64,000 bases of DNA from Providencia rettgeri (GTDB taxonomy: Bacteria > Pseudomonadota > Gammaproteobacteria > Enterobacterales > Enterobacteriaceae). Positions 9,434-17,478 of this stretch are shown piece by piece. The notes under the pieces were generated by a model. It was given only the letters and a program-made list of their open reading frames with translations. It was not told the origin of the DNA and did not search any database. The position numbers were made by a program, and so were the translations under genes. Location: NCBI RefSeq assembly GCF_023205015.1, contig NZ_CP096258.1:1736001-1800000 (forward strand), given 5' to 3'. Within the stretch, counting starts at the first letter, position 1. Every line of letters starts with the position of its first letter.

Positions 9434-10834
9434 TTAATGGTTTTTTCTACGCTTGGCGAATTGATAACCAATAAATAGTAAAATAAACCAGACGGGAGTT
9501 GCAATTAAGGCTTGTCTTGTGTCGTGCTGAAACGCCAATAACACGACCATAAAAGCGAAAAAGGCGAGGCTAAACCATGACATCACAATTCCAGCAGGCA
9601 TTTTGTAATGAGATGCTTTGTGCATTTCAGGGCGTTTTTTACGGAAATTTAAGTAGCTATATAAAATCATGCTCCAAATAAACATAAAGAGAATAGCAGA
9701 CACGGTGGTGACTAGCGTGAATGCATGCATGATATCAGGAATAAAATAGATTAGGACAATACCAAAACTGAGGCAGATACAGGTAAAAATTAACCCAGTA
9801 GCAGGTACTGCTTTTTTCGATAATTGGCTGAATTGTGTTGGTGCATCACCTTCTTTTGAAAGCCCAAATAGCATTCTGCTGGTGGAAAACACACCACTAT
9901 TTGCAGAAGATGCCGCAGAAGTTAGCACCACAAAGTTAACAATACTTGCCGCTGCCGGTAGGCTTATCAAGACAAACATTTCTACAAATGGGCTTTTATC
10001 GGCCAATATGGTTCGCCAAGGAGTGACAGCCATGATGACTATTAAAGATAAGACATAAAATGCAATAATCCGGATAGGGATCGCGTTGATAGCTTTTGGC
10101 AACGATTTTTCTGGATCGCGTGTTTCTGCTGCTGCCGTACCCACCAATTCAATTCCCACAAACGCAAAAATAGCAATTTGGAAGCCAGCAAAGAAACCAC
10201 TGATCCCCATCGGGAACATTCCTCCATCGCTCCAAATGTTACTTAAAGATGCAGTATGGCCAGTAGGGGATTGGAAATTCATGGCGATTAATGTGCCGCC
10301 TACAGCAATGAGAGCCACAATGGCAACAATTTTTATCATGGCGAACCAAAATTCGAGCTCACCAAAAAGCCTAACAGAAACGAGGTTAAGCGTTAATAGA
10401 GTGACAACGCAGATAAACGAGGTTACCCATTCAGGAAAATCAGGGAACCAAAAGCTCACATAGGCTGTAATGGCAATGATATCGGCAATACCGGTGATAA
10501 CCCAGCAGAACCAGTATGTCCAACCGACAAAAAAGCCTGCCCATGGGCCGATAAGGTCAGAAGAAAAATCACTGAATGATTTGTAGTTCAGATTAGAAAG
10601 TAGCAGTTCACCCATTGCGCGCATCACGAAAAATAGCACAAAGCCAATTATCATATATACAAAGATAATCGATGGGCCTGCGAGTGAAATGGTTTTGCCA
10701 GAACCCATAAATAAGCCAGTGCCGATTGCGCCACCAATCGCAATAAGTTGTATATGGCGGTTACTAAGGCTACGTTTTAGCTGATTACGATCAGTATTGG
10801 GTTGTGTTGATAGTGAATTCGCATTTTCTTCCAT
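9434..10834 (-). CDS. cycA: D-serine/D-alanine/glycine permease CycA
   Basis: A 466-residue amino acid permease of the APC superfamily with 12 predicted helices. The stretch from NRHIQLIAIGGAIGTGLFMG through ISLAGPSIIFVYMIIGF is almost identical to E. coli CycA, as are IAVFAFVGIELVG-type and SAASSANSGVFSTSRMLFGL segments further on. It imports glycine, D- and L-alanine and D-serine by proton symport. The N-terminal 25 residues before the conserved core are hydrophilic and Asn/Gln-rich. It stands alone, convergent with putP; 255 bases separate its start from the tRNA gene. Substrate assignment rests on sequence similarity. Confidence 0.92.
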   Translation of the reverse strand: MEENANSLSTQPNTDRNQLKRSLSNRHIQLIAIGGAIGTGLFMGSGKTISLAGPSIIFVYMIIGFVLFFVMRAMGELLLSNLNYKSFSDFSSDLIGPWAGFFVGWTYWFCWVITGIADIIAITAYVSFWFPDFPEWVTSFICVVTLLTLNLVSVRLFGELEFWFAMIKIVAIVALIAVGGTLIAMNFQSPTGHTASLSNIWSDGGMFPMGISGFFAGFQIAIFAFVGIELVGTAAAETRDPEKSLPKAINAIPIRIIAFYVLSLIVIMAVTPWRTILADKSPFVEMFVLISLPAAASIVNFVVLTSAASSANSGVFSTSRMLFGLSKEGDAPTQFSQLSKKAVPATGLIFTCICLSFGIVLIYFIPDIMHAFTLVTTVSAILFMFIWSMILYSYLNFRKKRPEMHKASHYKMPAGIVMSWFSLAFFAFMVVLLAFQHDTRQALIATPVWFILLFIGYQFAKRRKNH

Positions 10835-11089
10835 ACTAAAGATGTCCGTAATGGTTTGTGATAATTAGCCACAGTCTTTTTTTTAATTTTGTGGTTATGT
10901 TTGCGTGAAATATTGTGACACAAATCTCAATTAGAGTAAGGAAAAGTTATCTTGTTAGAAACGAAGTGATGTTTATTCAAACGATATTTTTCTTAAAATT
11001 TACATTAATAACTTAAAATTAACTTAGGTAATAAAAATAGCAGAATCATATTGACTGTAGCAATTGTTAGGCGTTAAATAATTTGTATC
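10835..11089. promoter_or_regulatory. Intergenic region between cycA and tRNA-Lys
   Basis: AT-rich 255 bases that must hold the leftward cycA promoter and the rightward tRNA promoter. No specific operator is recognised. Confidence 0.4.
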
Positions 11090-11165
11090 GGGTTGTTAGC
11101 TCAGTTGGCAGAGTAGGTGACTCTTAATCACTCGGTCGTGGGTTCGATCCCCATACAACCCACCA
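11090..11165 (+). tRNA. tRNA-Lys, anticodon CTT
   Basis: A 76-base cloverleaf including encoded CCA. Acceptor stem GGGTTGT / ACAACCC; D arm from GCTC to GAGT; anticodon stem GGTGA / TCACT with loop C-T-CTT-A-A, giving bases 34-36 CTT (reads AAG, lysine); T arm GTGGG-TTCGATC-CCCAT. The body resembles the usual enterobacterial tRNA-Lys, but that one carries TTT. It is a single gene, not part of an array, and is followed directly by an integrase remnant, so it probably served as an integration site. Confidence 0.93.
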
Positions 11166-11178
11166 GGTTTTCAAAGAG

Positions 11179-11345
11179 TTATGTGTTAGTTGAGTTACTT
11201 ATCCGTACTATTTGGGACGTGACCATTAAATACTGCATCAATTTGTTTAGCATGTTCGCTAAGTAATCTGGTACTAAGAATGCATATCGCAGAACCATCT
11301 CAATACTTCTCTAATCGCCCCTTTCTTGCATAGCTGATAGAGGCA
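11179..11345 (-). pseudogene. Remnant of a tyrosine recombinase (integrase) C-terminus
   Basis: Read on the minus strand, this stretch encodes LSAMQERGD, a stop (TAG where the family has TGG, Trp), then RSIEMVLRYAFLVPDYLANM and about 25 more residues to a TAA. This matches the end of phage and island integrases, which typically read LQELGGW-SIEMVLRYAHL-PEHLA, where the Tyr in RYA is the catalytic nucleophile. No upstream part of the gene (Arg, His box) is found, and there is no usable start. It lies 13 bases behind the 3' end of the tRNA-Lys gene, the normal place for an integrase at an attachment site. I read it as the relic of an excised or decayed element. Confidence 0.72.
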
Positions 11346-11519
11346 AGGGAAATTCTAGAATAAATAAGGGCACATAGAAGTGAAAATGGCAAATCCACAG
11401 ATAAGTGGCTATGTGTTGCAACAAGGAATGAGTATAAAGAAGAATACGAAGTTGGAATAAAAAGATACTCTAGTGGGTTTTTTATTGCCTGAGCTGTCGT
11501 TGCCCAGGCAATAAGTTAC
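11346..11519. other. Non-coding stretch with a 10-bp hairpin
   Basis: No gene seen. At 11482-11514 there is a perfect inverted repeat TTATTGCCTG / CAGGCAATAA just beyond the end of the small exported-protein gene. The minus strand has no T-run after it, so it is not a classic intrinsic terminator for that gene, though it may protect the 3' end. Confidence 0.4.
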
Positions 11520-11789
11520 TTATTCTATTTCCTTATTCTGTTCATATAATTTAGCGCCCTTTGCTCGCAGTTCCCCATCGACAATTTCGATAGAATCAGC
11601 TTCTACGATAATCTTTCCCTGTGGCCCTTTGTCTGATTGTGTTCCGTTTAACTTAATAGTGACTTCAGGGGCACTAATAACACCATCTTTTACCTGTACA
11701 GATTCTGATGAGGTTTGTATAGAGTTGGCCATAGCGAACGTAGATAGTGTGATTGAGATTACCGCTAAAGGTGCAATATATTTGCGCAT
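11520..11789 (-). CDS. Small exported protein of unknown function
   Basis: An 89-residue protein with a clear Sec signal peptide (MRKY, hydrophobic core, cleavage likely after STFAMA), so probably periplasmic. The mature part is about 68 residues, acidic and beta-rich, with repeated short strands of the form VQVKDGVISA and IEIVDGELRA. I do not recognise the family. The ATG at 11789 is chosen because it starts the signal peptide; an in-frame ATG four codons earlier would add MECF. It is monocistronic, between the integrase relic and a membrane acyltransferase gene. Confidence 0.6.
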   Translation of the reverse strand: MRKYIAPLAVISITLSTFAMANSIQTSSESVQVKDGVISAPEVTIKLNGTQSDKGPQGKIIVEADSIEIVDGELRAKGAKLYEQNKEIE

Positions 11790-11936
11790 AAAACACTCCA
11801 TTGTGATGAATTCAATGGGATACTATCAAATGAATATTAAATGGGTTACAAGTTTTGTAAAGGTTCTGTTCACATTATCTATGCCAATAATATATTTGAC
11901 ATTTAAGAGGATGTCATTACATCCTTCATGAATTTA

Positions 11937-12932
11937 TTATTTCAATTTATTAGAGCGAAATACTGGTTCAATAAACCAATGAATAATTGAATTTGACGCT
12001 AATAAAAGTGCGAGAATAATTGTGACTAAAGTTGATATCACCATGAGAGTGAAGTTAAGCTCTATGCCTAAATGATTTAAAATTTGTAATATAACAAAGC
12101 AGATAATAGGGTGAATTAAATAAACACCTAAGGCATTATTTGATATTTTTTCATATCTACGAGTTGATAATGCAAAGTAAATAATACCCAACCCTAATAT
12201 TAGACTTACTGTGAAATTGAAAATATAGATAAAAAAGGAGTCGGCTAATAAGTGAGGGGTAATTGTGTTAAATATGGATCCAAAAAAAACATCTCGATAA
12301 TTAAGGAACAAAACAGTTAAGATAGTTATGGTGAAAATAGATATAATAGGCGCCTTTCTTAACGAAGATATATTTTCATTATTAATAAAATAAGCTGTGA
12401 CAAAAAAAGGAAAATATAAAAAAACCGAGAAAAACCCAGAGAGGGTCATGAGATAACTCTTTGTTATATAGGATATTAATAGGGATATCGCTAAAATTAT
12501 TGATAACTTGAATTTGTTTGATTTAAAGCTCTCTGGTAATAATAAAAAAACAGCTTGCCATATAGGTGTTGCTAAAAAGAACCAAACTCCGTACTGAGGG
12601 GAAAGTAAGAATGCTTTTAACGTTAACTCACCAGTAAAGTAAAGTGGGAGCATATCGATTGTTTGAAACGTAAAATAAATGATAAAAGCTGGAAGAAGGT
12701 GAGATAGTAATTCTTTCCATGTTGTGTTTTTTGTTATAAATGCGACTATAAATACAAACATAGGAATTAATGTTAGGTCAAAAACATTAATAAGCAATGA
12801 ATATTTTCTTTTATCAACTAAATTTAAATAAAAATTAAAAACAATTAATGAGCTTAACATTAATTTTAATGTAGGCCAGTATGGTTGGTCGTTGTTTTTT
12901 ATATTTGAGATTAGGTGTTTTTCTTTTTTCAT
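11937..12932 (-). CDS. Acyltransferase-3-like membrane protein
   Basis: A 331-residue integral membrane protein with about ten hydrophobic segments. The order and spacing of the helices, and the C-terminal GVYLIHPIICFVIL motif, match the acyltransferase-3 family (O-acetylation of surface glycans; OafA, WecH and related). The usual N-terminal His-Arg motif of catalytically active members is not obvious: the N-terminus reads WPTLKLMLSSLIVFNFY, so activity is uncertain. The gene is very AT-rich compared with the flagellar genes, which suggests transfer. It is alone, with a terminator-like hairpin upstream. The substrate cannot be predicted. Confidence 0.65.
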   Translation of the reverse strand: MKKEKHLISNIKNNDQPYWPTLKLMLSSLIVFNFYLNLVDKRKYSLLINVFDLTLIPMFVFIVAFITKNTTWKELLSHLLPAFIIYFTFQTIDMLPLYFTGELTLKAFLLSPQYGVWFFLATPIWQAVFLLLPESFKSNKFKLSIILAISLLISYITKSYLMTLSGFFSVFLYFPFFVTAYFINNENISSLRKAPIISIFTITILTVLFLNYRDVFFGSIFNTITPHLLADSFFIYIFNFTVSLILGLGIIYFALSTRRYEKISNNALGVYLIHPIICFVILQILNHLGIELNFTLMVISTLVTIILALLLASNSIIHWFIEPVFRSNKLK

Positions 12933-13017
12933 ATATATACCCCATATAAAACGTATCGATTGTACCTCATTGAGGCTTTAAATTAAAACAAATTATTCTA
13001 GGGATTATAAAATAGTT

Positions 13018-13048
13018 AAAGGCCAATCAAATATTGATTAGTCTTTTT
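13018..13048. terminator. Terminator-like hairpin between hicB-like gene and acyltransferase
   Basis: Stem AAAGGCCAATCA / TGATTAGTCTTT with two G-U pairs and a short loop; T-runs follow on the plus strand. It would separate the leftward hicB-like and acyltransferase transcripts if it works in both directions. Confidence 0.55.
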
Positions 13049-13455
13049 ACGTTAATATTTAATTCATAGTAAGGAATTAGTTAGTTTAGGGGCAGTATAA
13101 AGTTATCTCTCAACTTTTTTGGACTTAATAGCAGGATAAAATGACAGGCTATTAGAGCGCGGAAGTAAAGAAGTGAGTGGCTATTTGAAGGGAGAGTTGC
13201 TTTTGGTTGGGAACGTAAAATTTGATTAGGTTTTGAGCAGTTAAAAAGAGGCGGTTTGAAATAGGGGCTATTATTTTATAAGGAACTGAATATACAAGAA
13301 TTATTTTAACTGCAGAGTTTGAGATGTTAGGAGCTAAATTTAACTCAAGCCTCTGCTATTACATTAGCACTTATTAGTATATCGAATAAATCAGTAAAGG
13401 GATCCTGGTTTTTTCCATGATATTTTCATTATATTGACCTTGAATTGTGGCTAAC
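13049..13455. other. Non-coding stretch downstream of the hicB-like gene
   Basis: About 400 AT-rich bases with no supported gene. A HicA toxin gene was looked for on both strands and not seen. Confidence 0.4.
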
Positions 13456-13902
13456 TTAGCTGTTATCAAGCAATTTTTGCGTCATAGTAATTGAAGCTTC
13501 GACGCCTAATAAGTATAAGGCTTGCTCTAAAAGGTCAATTTTAGATGCGTAATGAATATCCAGTAAACGTTCTATTTGTTGTGCATTGATATTCAACCTG
13601 CGAGCAAGATCGGCACGTTGTATTGCGGAGTTGAGAATGGCGTTATGCAAAGCAATTTTTAAGCAGCAGATTATCGGTAAATAAACAGTAAAGGTTGCAT
13701 CACTTTTTGTTGGCGCAGCCAGTGGGATTGGTTTCCTGAGTTCAATATATTCTGCAAACGAGCCTAGTAAAATTTCTTGGGCCTCTAACTCAACATCTTC
13801 TTTACAATAGCTAACACCCTGTAAGTCAGGAAAATCGCTAAAATTGATTTCATATATATTTTCTTCCTCAATAAACTCAACGGATGCTTGATAAGTGAAC
13901 AT
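13456..13902 (-). CDS. hicB: HicB-family antitoxin without a visible HicA partner
   Basis: A 148-residue protein built like HicB antitoxins. Residues 1-75 form the partial RNase-H-like HicB fold (YQASVEFIEEENIYEINFSDFPDLQGV); residues about 85-140 form a helix-turn-helix (IQRADLARRLNINAQQIERLLD) that resembles the DNA-binding end of E. coli HicB. Such proteins neutralise the HicA mRNA interferase and repress their own operon. No HicA (about 58 residues with its conserved His) is found on either side, so this is an orphan antitoxin or a free regulator. A TATAAT-like -10 is seen on the minus strand at 13916-13921. Confidence 0.75.
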   Translation of the reverse strand: MFTYQASVEFIEEENIYEINFSDFPDLQGVSYCKEDVELEAQEILLGSFAEYIELRKPIPLAAPTKSDATFTVYLPIICCLKIALHNAILNSAIQRADLARRLNINAQQIERLLDIHYASKIDLLEQALYLLGVEASITMTQKLLDNS

Positions 13903-14374
13903 GTTTTTCCTTCAAATTATATTCCAGACTGTTAAGTGTTGCATTGGTGCATGAGGAAAACAAGTTTGTCACTTCACTTACCTAGTCATTCGTTCTTTTA
14001 TTTTTGTATCTATTGGCTTGGATATTGCTCAGTAGTTGTCATTAGAATGATTAATGTGATCTCATTGTCATAAATATACGAATGTAACAATCGTTTTATT
14101 CGGAAATTATTAGGAAATAAAGAAAACAAGAGTGAGGGAGATCACATATTGGAAAGAATTTTCACCATGAAAATGGGGGGTAAGGTAGCTTCTTTTGTAA
14201 ACAAGTTACTCACTGAATTATTTTAACGAAAAGTAATTTATTTTTTAATTCCTCATTATTCCACTAAGTGATTTCACTTAAGTCTTATTGCTATTTAGGG
14301 GCTTTTGTTAAAATAAAAGTATATAGTAATCAATTGTTACTATAACTTTAGTTAATTAATTTTAGGAGGGAGAC

Positions 14375-14416
14375 GTGAAAACGGCTAAAAACGATAAAAA
14401 TGAAGACAGGCAATAA
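14375..14416 (+). CDS. Possible 13-codon mini-ORF upstream of flhDC
   Basis: GTG start preceded at 4-5 bases by an excellent ribosome binding site (TAGGAGGGAG). It encodes MKTAKNDKNEDRQ and then TAA. The peptide is charged and matches nothing I know. It could be a translated leader peptide in a long flhDC transcript, or chance. Based only on the strength of the binding site. Confidence 0.25.
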   Translation: MKTAKNDKNEDRQ

Positions 14417-14821
14417 TACCTTTAGTACTTTTATTTTTAGTACCGTTCAAATATTTTAAAAGTGATATAAAAACCGAAAGAAAGCGGAATGTTCTTAATT
14501 GAAACCTTGATTTTTTGCTCTTGACATAAATGTGATAGATTGGCGTAGGTTGATCTTTTTATTAAAAAAAATGAAATTTCAGTTATTTTATATAAAAAAG
14601 AAAATATTAATTAATCAAAAAAATCACTTTAATGAACTAATAACAAAATAATTACTTAAGATACTAAATAAACAAAATACGCTAACAGAATTATTTCAAC
14701 TAAATAGATTTTTATTATTGGTTAATGATGTAACTTTTATAAATTTTATTAATATTGCCATGTTGTGGTATTGAAATCATTGTTTAATGATTCTAATGAA
14801 AGTTGAGAGGGAATAATTCAT

Positions 14822-14869
14822 ATGTATGACAATATAATGAGTATTTTTATGATAACTACGATTGAATAA
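14822..14869 (+). CDS. Possible 15-codon mini-ORF upstream of flhDC
   Basis: ATG preceded by GAGAGGGA about 10 bases upstream; encodes MYDNIMSIFMITTIE, a short hydrophobic peptide, then TAA. Unknown; may be a leader peptide or chance. Confidence 0.2.
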   Translation: MYDNIMSIFMITTIE

Positions 14870-15549
14870 TTTTGAATGATGGTAGAAGTATAGATTAAAC
14901 TTATTGAAAATTAATGATTAAGTTTTATTCCAATAATGCCGATAACACCTTAATGCACTTATGTGCAACTTAGTTTCTTAATACTAAAAATTGATTTGGA
15001 TCAATATTTTGTTTTTGATGTTGTGATTGGTTCTTTTTGCTTAGTTATCACATCTAAAGAGTTGTTAGTTTGATTAAAATCCTACCATTTTGCTTAGGGT
15101 GACTGAAAATGTTGTTGATATTTAGGATGAGGTGATAGAAGATAAAGAGATAATGAAGATTATTTAATGAATTAATGGGTAATCATCTCATTGGTACAAA
15201 AAGAAACATAAGTACCTTGAATAGTTAATTTAGTGGTGCATAATAATTGGCGACTAATAATGACATCAGCAATTTCTGATTCTTATGGAAATCGATAATT
15301 TTTTGGTCACCCCTTATTTTGTTGTAGGTATTCAGGAAATATATTTAATTTAGGTTTGGAAGTCAGTGTATCTATACTCCAATTTGGGTATTTTTGAATG
15401 GATGACATGGGAAAATAATGGAATTTCATTTACCCAATTTAATTACTTTTTAAATTTAACAATTTGATTACACAATACTTTCAAATTCATATTTGTTCTT
15501 TTTGCACACAGATCGCACAGATGTTGATAATATTCGGAAAGGAAAAAAA

Positions 15550-15900
15550 ATGAGCTCGACGACAGATTTTCTGAAGCATATATACGATATTAACCTCTCA
15601 TATTTGCTATTAGCCCAAAAACTCATCTCTCAAGAGAAAGCCTCTGCGATGTTTCGTCTCGGTATCTCTGATGCAATGGCAACGACTTTAGCAGATCTTA
15701 CACTTCCTCAATTAGTCAAATTAGCAGAGACAAACCAGCTAATCTGCCAGTTTAGATTTGATAATAGTGACACAATTGAAAAGCTAACCCGTGATTCAAG
15801 AGTCGATGAATTACAACAAATTCATACAGGTATTTTACTTTCGACCCGATTATTGCAAACGCATAATGAGGGCGACACCGAAATAGCGAGAAAAAGATGA
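15550..15900 (+). CDS. flhD: Flagellar master regulator subunit FlhD
   Basis: A 116-residue protein, the same length as E. coli FlhD, all-helical, with the conserved DINLSYLLLAQKLI and FRLGISDAMATTLA segments. With FlhC it forms the FlhD4C2 complex that activates class 2 flagellar promoters together with sigma-70. The ATG at 15550 is chosen because GGAAAGGAAA lies directly upstream and it gives the family length; an open frame runs 19 codons further without support. The stop overlaps the flhC start (ATGA), so the two are translationally coupled. Its expression is likely controlled through the very long upstream region. Confidence 0.96.
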   Translation: MSSTTDFLKHIYDINLSYLLLAQKLISQEKASAMFRLGISDAMATTLADLTLPQLVKLAETNQLICQFRFDNSDTIEKLTRDSRVDELQQIHTGILLSTRLLQTHNEGDTEIARKR

Positions 15901-16487
15901 GTACCTCAGCTGAAAAAAGTATAGTCCAAGAAGCGAATGATATTCGCCTAGCTATGGAATTGATCTCTTTAGGCGCTCGCCTTCAAATGTTAGAAAGTGA
16001 AACTCAAATCAGTCGTGGTCGTTTAGTTCGTTTATATAAAGAGCTAAGAGGTTGCCCTCCACCAAAAGGGATGCTGCCTTTCTCCACAGATTGGTTTATG
16101 ACGTGGGAACAGAATATTCATTCATCCATGTTCTATAATGCTTATCAATTTTTACTTAAAAGTGGCCAATGTCGCGGTGTTGATGCCATATTACGAGCAT
16201 ATAGATTATATCTTGAACAGTGTATTCCAGAACCCGGAGAAGAGCCTTTATTGGCGTTAACACGCGCTTGGACGTTGGTCCGCTTTGTGGAAAGCGGTAT
16301 GTTACAAAGTTCGCAATGTAGTTGTTGCCATGGCTCGTTTATTACTTACGCACATATTCCCGAAAATAGCTTTACTTGCAGTTTATGCCAACCGCCATCA
16401 CGAGCAATAAAAAAACGTAAACTTTCCGAACATCTAGCCGATATTACGGTATATCGACAGGATGGCATTACTAAAGCGGTAATGTAA
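15897..16487 (+). CDS. flhC: Flagellar master regulator subunit FlhC
   Basis: A 196-residue protein (E. coli 192), the DNA-contacting partner of FlhD. The zinc site is formed by the two cysteine pairs near residues 138-165 (CSCC and CSLC), as in the E. coli protein. The N-terminal helices (ANDIRLAMELISLGARLQML) are strongly conserved. The start overlaps the end of flhD by four bases. The motA gene follows after a 96-base gap full of inverted repeats. Confidence 0.96.
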   Translation: MSTSAEKSIVQEANDIRLAMELISLGARLQMLESETQISRGRLVRLYKELRGCPPPKGMLPFSTDWFMTWEQNIHSSMFYNAYQFLLKSGQCRGVDAILRAYRLYLEQCIPEPGEEPLLALTRAWTLVRFVESGMLQSSQCSCCHGSFITYAHIPENSFTCSLCQPPSRAIKKRKLSEHLADITVYRQDGITKAVM

Positions 16488-16499
16488 TTGGATTGATTT

Positions 16500-16583
16500 G
16501 GTTAACAGGCAAAGGTTTTGCCTGTCACTCCTAATATTCCCTTTGACTGCCATCTGTTAACCAACGGAGTGAAAGGGAATATT
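16500..16583 (+). promoter_or_regulatory. Competing RNA helices enclosing the motA ribosome binding site
   Basis: Four perfect pairings lie between flhC and motA. P1: ACAGGCAAA (16505-16513) with TTTGCCTGT (16517-16525). P2: GGTTAACAG (16500-16508) with CTGTTAACC (16554-16562). P3: CACTCC (16526-16531) with GGAGTG (16566-16571). P4: AATATTCCCTTT (16533-16544) with AAAGGGAATATT (16572-16583). P4 covers the motA Shine-Dalgarno sequence and ends at the GTG start. P1 competes with P2, and P2 and P3 cross P4, so different folds would open or close motA. This is seen in the sequence; a regulatory role is inference. Confidence 0.6.
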
Positions 16584-17471
16584 GTGTTAATACTCATCGG
16601 GTATATCATTGTTACAGTTGCGGTTATTGGCGGATACTTAATGGTCGGTGGCCATTTAGGTGCGCTTTATCAACCCGCTGAATTTGTCATTATTTTAGGT
16701 GCAGGATTAGGTGCCTTTGTTGTTGGTAACAGTGGCAAATCCATCGTCGCCTTGTGTAAAGTATTACCAAAACTCTTCCGTCGTTCCTCTTACAATAAAG
16801 CAATGTCAATGGACTTAATGGCGTTGTTATTTCAATTACTGAATAAGTCACGTCAACAAGGTCTGCTTGCTCTTGAAAAAGACATTGATAATCCAAGTGA
16901 AAGTGACATTTTTTCTCAATATCCCCGTATTTTAAACGACGAATCCACCATGATGTTTATCGTGGATTACTTACGTCTGATGGTAAGTAGTAACTTACAA
17001 AGCCATGAAATTGAAGCCTTAATGGATGAAGAGTTAGAAACTTTTCGTCAAGAAAATGAAGTGCCTGCTTCAGGCTTAAATATGGTCGGTGACTCTATGC
17101 CTGCTTTTGGGATCGTTGCGGCTGTACTGGGGGTGGTTAATGCTTTGGGCTCAGCGGATCGCCCTGCGGGTGAGTTGGGGGCTTTAATTGCTCATGCAAT
17201 GGTAGGGACATTTCTAGGTATTTTAGTGGCTTATGGTTTTATTTTACCTTTAGCTGCATTGATTAGGCTGCGCAGTAGTGAACAGTTGAAAATGATGGAA
17301 TGCATTAAAGTCACTTTCCTCTCTGCATTGCAAGGCTACGCTCCTCAAATAGCGGTTGAATTTGGCCGTAAGGTGTTATTCAGCGCAGATAGGCCTTCAT
17401 TTGTTGAACTCGAAGATAAAGTTCGGGAAGTGAAAGTAGGTGCTCGCTCACAAGAAACAACAGAGGAGTAA
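16584..17471 (+). CDS. motA: Flagellar stator protein MotA
   Basis: A 295-residue inner-membrane protein, exactly the length of E. coli MotA when started at the GTG at 16584 (LILIGYIIVTVAVIGGYLM follows). Four membrane helices, with the cytoplasmic loop carrying the charged residues that work against FliG, and the conserved PAFGIVAAVLGVVNALGSADRPA segment of helix 3. MotA and MotB form the proton-driven stator. The open frame reaches further upstream, but AAAGGGA lies 7 bases before the GTG. That ribosome binding site is buried in a 12-bp hairpin. motB follows after 7 bases. Confidence 0.95.
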   Translation: MLILIGYIIVTVAVIGGYLMVGGHLGALYQPAEFVIILGAGLGAFVVGNSGKSIVALCKVLPKLFRRSSYNKAMSMDLMALLFQLLNKSRQQGLLALEKDIDNPSESDIFSQYPRILNDESTMMFIVDYLRLMVSSNLQSHEIEALMDEELETFRQENEVPASGLNMVGDSMPAFGIVAAVLGVVNALGSADRPAGELGALIAHAMVGTFLGILVAYGFILPLAALIRLRSSEQLKMMECIKVTFLSALQGYAPQIAVEFGRKVLFSADRPSFVELEDKVREVKVGARSQETTEE

Positions 17472-17478
17472 CTAACGG

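Larger units (their letters stand above)
13903..15549. promoter_or_regulatory. 1.65-kb AT-rich region upstream of flhDC
   Basis: No large gene on either strand. It contains the flhDC promoter and leader; a long control region is known for the flagellar master operon of related bacteria, where many regulators bind. TGTGA-type half-sites suggestive of CRP are seen near 14056 and 14530, without full palindromes. Two very short frames with good ribosome binding sites occur at 14375 and 14822. The rest is low-complexity A/T-rich sequence. Confidence 0.55.

Noticed and set aside
11482..11514. Intrinsic terminator for the small exported-protein gene
   Set aside because: The hairpin is perfect, but the minus strand runs into A/C after it and lacks the T-tract.
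13049..13455. HicA toxin partner for the hicB-like gene
   Set aside because: No frame on either strand with the HicA size and its conserved His was found beside hicB.
16470..16498. Possible sigma-28 promoter (TAAAGCGG) at the end of flhC before motA
   Set aside because: No GCCGATAA-like -10 element at 10-12 bases spacing.
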